This document shows, piece after piece, positions 58,438 through 64,000 of a stretch of DNA of 64,000 nt; the stretch's first letter is position 1, and each line of letters begins with the position of its first letter. The translations under genes were made by a program, and so were the position numbers. Source of the stretch: Blastomyces gilchristii SLH14081 (Eukaryota; Ascomycota; Eurotiomycetes; Onygenales; Ajellomycetaceae); the NCBI RefSeq assembly GCF_000003855.2, contig NW_003101654.1, forward strand, positions 504,027-568,026, written 5' to 3'. Below the pieces are notes generated by a model. The model had not been told where the DNA came from and did not search any database. It saw only the letters and a program-made list of their open reading frames with translations.

Positions 58438-61400
58438 CAATAACTAGTTAACTCTTCGATGTTTTCCTTGCATTTCATCTTGGACATTCCGGCTGGCACA
58501 CCAATTGGAACAATCCTTTCACACTACGGATATTTCTGTCCCCCCAAGTCCTTGGATACATAATGTAAACGCACTTAATGGATGATGATGATCAATTGCG
58601 ACCTTCTCCGGAAGAATAGAATAATGAAGAGCAAATGGAGGTTGTTATTGTATCACTGCATCTTCAGCGCCTTGCACGGAAAAATTCCACCACAACACAT
58701 GCCTGCCCTCTTGTCCGAGGATTGGAGACACAACCCAGAAAATCGGACTAAATCTTCTTCCTCTTCTGGGAATATTAGTGGCTGCTTTTTGGCGATTGAT
58801 GTTTGCATTATTATTACCAGAAATAAAGCATCTGAGGCTGCGATAAACGGATGATGGGCATGACCAACTGCTGAGCGGCGTTAGTGCTAGATTATTCCGG
58901 GAGGGACGTAGATCCCTTGACGCCGACAACGGGACAACGGAGAATCTGAAGAAAAAGAAAAAGAAAAAGAAGCCATCACCAGTAGGAACCAAGCAAGGCC
59001 CACTGAATCAGGGGATTATACGTGATTAGCGCGGGCAGTGAGTGCTGGGCAAGATGAGCTTCAGGGCTTGTTCAGTTCTGGTAGCTTGCTTGCTTGCGCC
59101 GGGGTTGTTTTGCGTCACACACATTTAATTTTGTGAAGTAAATAAGTTACTCCGTAGTTAATATCTGATATTATCTTAGTTGATGTTGTCTGTTTGCTAG
59201 GCCCTGTCAAACACTACAGATGAACTCCGCTGTAACTGTGCGTCTTATGATGGGCTATTTACTGTACAACCCCCTAGGTTTCCCGATAGGTGAAGGGCTT
59301 TATTATTATTATTTACTGTGTGGATGCATCATTAATTGCAGGGCGCGTAAGGAATAGTTACTGTATGGAGGGTGAGGTAACAAATTCAGCGAGAGAGCGA
59401 GAAAGCGAGAAATCGAGGATCAACAACATCAGCCTCACTGCATGGATCTGCTCTGCAACCCTCCCACAGTTGCCTGATTCCTTGAATTATTCCATCCATC
59501 CATACGGAGTACTGCGTACATCACTCCTATTTTCCTTGGCCTCCGCGATGGTTCGAGAAATGTTCCATGCGTTTAACTCAATCCGGTGGCCGGTCTTGCG
59601 CCAGTTTAAGAGATATTTTTGATGTCTACTCTACAAAAGTCGCCGATCGCCGACCAGCTCAGCTCAGCTCATATTTGGGATTGTTCTCTCTCACTATTAA
59701 TATTATTGACAAGGATAACTCCATGGAACCACGAGATGTGGATATGATATGTCTCCTCGCATTCTGGAATACTTCTAGCGCCTGGGGTCAGCCAGCCATT
59801 TTCTTCTGTTTGGGATTTCTCTGGGCTCGAAATTAATGACAATATCACCCGGTTGCACAGGATGAAAAAGGAAAAGGAAAATAAAAAAAATAAAAAATAA
59901 TACTCTTACATGCTGTCAATGTTGTGTAAAAAATATACCATGCAATTTATTGGATTAGATTAGTGCTTGGTTTCTTTTCTTTTTTTGTAACCATGTGTGA
60001 GACTGGACATTATTATTAAATATTATTATTAATTCGTAGGACACAGCAGTATGATCCCACCCAGCCTAAAACGAAACCTTCAAATACGAGAGGATTTGAT
60101 GGAAGGCTGCTGCTGACCCTATCCAGGCCACGTTTTTTGCTCCAACCCCTGCAAAAGTTTAGCGTACGAACAGCAAAATACATGCCAATTATTAATAATA
60201 GGTTGCATGATGAGCGCAGCCTCTTCCTGCATCTCCGAAATGGCTGAGCGAAAAGAGATGGCAAGTGAGTGAAGTCATTTCCCTGTCTTATCTCCTAGAA
60301 GCGAGGTAGCTGGTACTGACTGTACGTACTCCGTGCATTAACTCAAGTTGCTCGATAGCGCGCAGCAGTTCAGGGCCTGATGATGCATCGGTACAGAGTA
60401 CAAGGCTGAATTACATCCCTCTACTATACTCAATAGTGGGACGTCTACACTACGTAAGTGGCAATGTTCATAATTACAGAAATAAGTCAACATATGATCT
60501 TCCAAAGGAGGCGAGCTGTGAAGGAGGAGCCCGATGCTTCGGCGTACTCACTCACTCACACCCAGGATGGGGTCAATCCCTGTTCTTCAAGCCATGTTTC
60601 CTTTCTTTTCAAAAATGGATTCTACCAGCGTGTGTGAAAGTTGTAGTTAAGCGTCAAAGCTAAATTAGACCAGGCTTTCCCCAGGAATATCCATCCAGTC
60701 ACATGGGGTAATAACATTACACAGTACCCAAAATAAAGTTGTGTGGTCAGTATTCATATACAAACCCCTCGCTCTTCTTTTTTTACCACCAATGGAGAAA
60801 GAAAAGACCAGCCCACGTAGTTACGCAAGACGCCACTAGATCGCTGTGGGAGGGCTCGGGCCGCGTCGGATCCCCCCTTTGCTTACTAAAATAGTTAAGA
60901 TTAACTCAGACCACATCACATCTCCAAACCATTTTGTCGTGGCGTGTTTGCCCGCAGATTCGGATTTATTCGGCGGCTGGCTCCTGGTTTCGCCAGATCG
61001 TTGAATGCGATCAGAACTTCCAAAGGTTGGAATTCGGGGTCGTCTCTCCGCTTGATGCGATGCGGGTGCGAATCAAATTGAGGGGCTGAGTGCCTCGAAA
61101 TTTCGTTCCGTTTTTCTCACGCGACGAAGGAGTTTAGATTATGATTAGGGGCGGTTCGGCCTCGATATCCCCATCTCTCAACCCATGCAGCTTCACGGAC
61201 TCGTCGGTGGCAATCCAACTAACTCCTCTCCTCAATCCAGGCCATGAGAGTCGGTGGCGCAACTACGGGGTTCGTGGAAGTGACACCGTGCGTCGGGTGA
61301 TTTGTCGCGAACATTCCCGGAAACAGGGGAATCCAAGGGGCCAGGGCTCATGCTCACGCCACGTGTGATGGGCCGAGCGCAGGATTTAAGCATAGCCTAG

Positions 61401-61724
61401 CATCAATGCAGCGAACTTGGGGTGGTGTGGGGGAATAAGAGGGCCATTGGATTCGTCCGCAGATACAGGCCTTGTCAATCGTGCCACTGACCAAGGAAAA
61501 GGGGGCGGGGAAAGACCCTGTTAGCGGCGCTGCGCAGGGCTTGCATCGAAAAAGACGACTTGCTCGGACCCATTATTTGCAAGAAAAAGAATGAACGTAA
61601 ACCAGGGGGAAGAGTAACTAAAGCAAGACTAAGAGACGGCTGGAGTGGAGAAACACACTGTGCCGCCCGAGTGGTATTAGTTCAGAAGAGGAGGTAACTT
61701 GGGAAGAGGAGCAGGATAGTGGAG

Positions 61725-61726
<2 letters not shown>

Positions 61727-61771
<45 letters not shown>
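61727..61771. repeat. 45-nt poly(T) tract
   Basis: Uninterrupted T run about 1.1 kb upstream of the dehydrogenase gene. Confidence 0.85.
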
Positions 61772-61772
<1 letters not shown>

Positions 61773-61968
61773 ACAATTCTTGGACCCCGCATGATTGGTC
61801 GGACTTTCTTGACCGACAGATATCTGCTGGATTGAGGATTGGAACGCTCAGACGCTCAGCGAACCTGCAACAGGGGCGTTTCTGGTCGCCTCAAGGCGCA
61901 AGAGTTTCTAGGTTTGTTGTATTGTTGCGAGGTTTTTGCCATCATTACGAGAGCTTTTCCTGCAAAAC

Positions 61969-61993
61969 GGTACAGAGTAGACTACTCCGTACC
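61969..61993. repeat. Hairpin-forming inverted repeat with TACTCCGTA motif
   Basis: GGTACAGAGTA, spacer GAC, then TACTCCGTACC: an 11-bp stem with one mismatch (A opposite C) and a 3-nt loop. It contains the motif that recurs across 57-62 kb. Confidence 0.6.
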
Positions 61994-62885
61994 ATAGCTC
62001 ATAAAAATATTGAAGCATGTAAGAGGCGCTGGTTTTGGTTATGAAGAAACAAGAAAACACCGCTCCGCGAGGTTCCATGTAGTTGCATGTCAAAGTAAAG
62101 CGTACGTAATTTGGTAGTTATCTAATTTCAGATTGCTCGCGATTCATCAAGGTCGAAATATGTTGATATGTTGCTTTGGCTCGTTTATTTTAGAGACGAC
62201 TCGATGGTTGCCCGCTTCAGGAAATAACCACCAATTGTATCCTCTCGCGGAATAATGGCTGAATTGATAAAGTTGAGAAGGAAACTTCCCAATCATCTTT
62301 CAGGATTATTGCATGCCGTTTCAATAGTACCTCGTATCGTCCAGGTTTTATTGATTCGGAACGAAGGGGTATATTTACATCTCTCAATATGGAACTTTGA
62401 GTCGGGATGCTGGATATTTATATCACGTGGCCAGGAAGCCCTACCTCAGGAGAGGAACGAATCGGCCACCAGTGGACCTCTCAACCTCCTTTGGCTAGGG
62501 ACAGACCTCTGTGTGCTAGGAAGAAGCGGAGTACGCTGCCATACAAAGATTTCCCCGACATTTCTGGAAGCATCCCCGAAAATGATTCGGACATGTTCAT
62601 GTATCTCTTCGGAATTCCGAAAGAAAAGTTCGGTGCCAGGTTCGGCATATCGGATAAGGATATGTGTTGAAATGCGTTGCTTAACAGTATATATAGCATT
62701 CCTTAGAGCATCAAGTTGATATATTACACTGCAGTCTCTACATACCTGAACTGGAATGACAAGGAGGTGATACACTTGTTGAGCGGGATTGGTATAAACT
62801 TCCGGGACCGTACTACTACCTCCGTTTGTCGGCATCATTAACGATAATTCTTGATTTTTCATTCTTTTCTTTTAATCCCCGAATC

Positions 62886-63981
62886 ATGGCCGATGCCTTC
62901 ACTTCGGTGCCAGTCAAACCGACCTTGAGCAGTTATTGGTGGGCGGCAAGGAACCCACCAGCCGATCCCAAAACATCCTTTGCTGGTAAAACCGTCCTTA
63001 TTACCGGGGCGAATGTGGGTCTTGGATTCGAAGCCGCGATAAAATTTGCAGCCTTAGGTGCATCAAACCTTATCCTCGGTGTCCGTTCGTTGCCAAAAGG
63101 GGAGCAGGCCAAGGCGAAGATCGAAGCCAGGACAGGTTGCAGCGCGGGCGTCATACAATTAATCGAGCTGGATATGTCCAGGTATCAATCTATTGAAAAA
63201 TTCTTTCAGCAGGTTAATAGAAGATTTACCGTTGTACATGCCGCTGTCCTGAATGCCGGCGTTTTCCAACGATCCTACGAGCTGAGCACGGAGGGCTGGG
63301 AAATGTCGATCCAAGTCAACGCCATATCGACGGCTTACTTGGGGATCCTTCTCCTCCCTAAACTGCGTGAAACAGGTTTATCCACCGGTAGGGCGGCACA
63401 TCTTGAGATCGTTGCTAGTTGCGCCCAAGGGGATGCAAATGTGAAGAACGTCCGCGATCCTTCAAGCATTCTTCAGAAGATAAACGACCCAAAACACTTC
63501 GGTATCGGCAGCCAATACAGCATCTCCAAATTACTTGCCATGTGGGTAACTACTCACATTGCAGCCGAAGTACCCGTCGAGCAAGTGATCGTGAGCGCAT
63601 GTTGCCCCAGTATGTGTAAGTCAAATCTGACCGACAATTGGGGCTTCGTGTTACATGGTATAGACACCTTTTCTAGGTCTATATTGGGTAGGACAACAGA
63701 AGAAGGTAGTCGGACTCTTGTTAGTGGGACCTTACTTGGGCCTGAAGGGCATGGTGGGTTCTGGACTCATGATAGAATTGCCAAGTGAGTGGATCGCATA
63801 TATGTGGATCGCATATATTTGTTGTTTCTCAAGAAAGCATGAAATTTCCTAACATTTAAGTAGGCCGGCTGCACTTGTTGTCTCGGATGAGGGAAAAAAG
63901 TTAGGAACCCAGTGCTGGAAGGAAATTCTTAACTTGCTGCGAAGGCAAAACCCTGAGGTCGATTTGATCCTCAAGGGCTGA
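62886..63981 (+). CDS. Short-chain dehydrogenase/reductase (classical SDR)
   Basis: Exons 62886-63784 and 63864-63981; 1017 nt, 338 aa. Rossmann motif VLITGANVGLG (glycine-rich loop at 40-47), NAG in VLNAGVF (123-125), catalytic Ser178 in EIVASCAQ, and YSISK with Tyr211/Lys215: the complete classical SDR set, so it should be an active NAD(P)-dependent oxidoreductase. Overall layout resembles the fungal retinol-dehydrogenase/WW-domain-oxidoreductase-like group found alone or in secondary-metabolite loci. Substrate cannot be inferred. The start ATGGCCGATGCC (62886) was preferred to the upstream in-frame Met at 62826, which lies in a leader-like sequence. The C-terminal exon ends ILKG. Confidence 0.92.
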
Positions 63982-64000
63982 GGGTGGCGGGCGTTGGGAA

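Larger units (their letters stand above)
52657..62885. other. About 10.2-kb region with no credible protein-coding gene
   Basis: Ordinary base composition, not RIP-mutated. The longest frames (up to about 150 codons) have no recognisable motif, no consistent splicing and often overlap on opposite strands. It contains a purine-rich stretch (about 53,460-53,720, plus strand), poly(T) runs at 58399-58435 and 61727-61771, and several TACGGAGTA-type motifs between 57.3 and 62 kb. It may hold long leaders, non-coding RNA or distal control elements; none can be shown from sequence alone. Confidence 0.6.

Noticed and set aside
54024..58992. Possible small genes from frames of 80-125 codons in the gene-free region
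   Set aside because: Opposite-strand frames overlap, no splice pattern links them and no domain is recognisable.
62255..62862. Frames of 154 (+) and 138 (-) codons just upstream of the dehydrogenase gene
   Set aside because: They overlap each other on opposite strands, show no family signature, and occupy the expected promoter.
62886..63981. Edge of a secondary-metabolite gene cluster
   Set aside because: A single SDR gene without a visible synthase, transporter or regulator inside the window is not evidence for a cluster.

Overview
The window is nuclear DNA of a filamentous ascomycete. The evidence is short spliceosomal introns (mostly 50-150 bp, GTANGT donors), fungal-type orthologues (Sso syntaxin, Sym1, an Hsp30/opsin-related protein) and repeats mutated in the pattern of repeat-induced point mutation (RIP). 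Very AT-rich repeat blocks abutting ordinary-GC gene blocks resemble Eurotiomycetes, perhaps Onygenales. That placement is an inference, not a demonstration.

Region A (1-21,570) is a RIP-degraded nest of mobile elements with no intact host gene. Two Tad1-like LINEs lie head to head. The left copy (5380 down to the window edge) is on the minus strand. The right copy (5751-15003) is on the plus strand and is complete, with a 17-bp target-site duplication (TSD). The right copy carries a tRNA-derived SINE in its reverse transcriptase, a 506-bp hAT-like MITE in its RNase H, and a near-perfect 0.64-kb tandem duplication in its endonuclease. Beyond it are a decayed Cys-rich/coiled-coil reading frame, a Ty3/gypsy element with 355-bp LTRs that lacks RNase H and the integrase core, a second SINE, and two more MITEs joined head to tail. 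Exact TSDs were read for most of these, so the order of insertion can be followed.

Region B (21,870-52,660) is gene-dense. Reconstructed spliced genes, with coding lengths divisible by three, are: mitochondrial isoleucyl-tRNA synthetase (+), a 1404-codon fungal protein with one in-frame TAG (-), an opsin-related Hsp30-like membrane protein (+), a 684-aa protein of unknown function (-), ribosomal protein S2/uS5 (-), Sym1/Mpv17 (+), eIF4E (+), an ACSF3-like malonyl-CoA synthetase (-), a BolA-like protein (+), an Sso-type plasma-membrane syntaxin (-) and nicotinate phosphoribosyltransferase (-). Several products are mitochondrial. The ACSF3-like and BolA-like genes share a 431-bp divergent promoter, and both families are linked to mitochondrial lipoate synthesis.

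Region C (52,657-62,885) is about 10.2 kb with no credible coding gene. It is not visibly RIP-mutated and contains long poly(T) tracts, a purine-rich stretch and a cluster of TACGGAGTA-type motifs. A short-chain dehydrogenase gene (+, 62,886-63,981) closes the window.

No new defence system, CRISPR array or biosynthetic cluster is evident. The least ordinary material is the nested LINE/SINE/MITE structure and the antisense reading frame kept open at the LINE 5' end.
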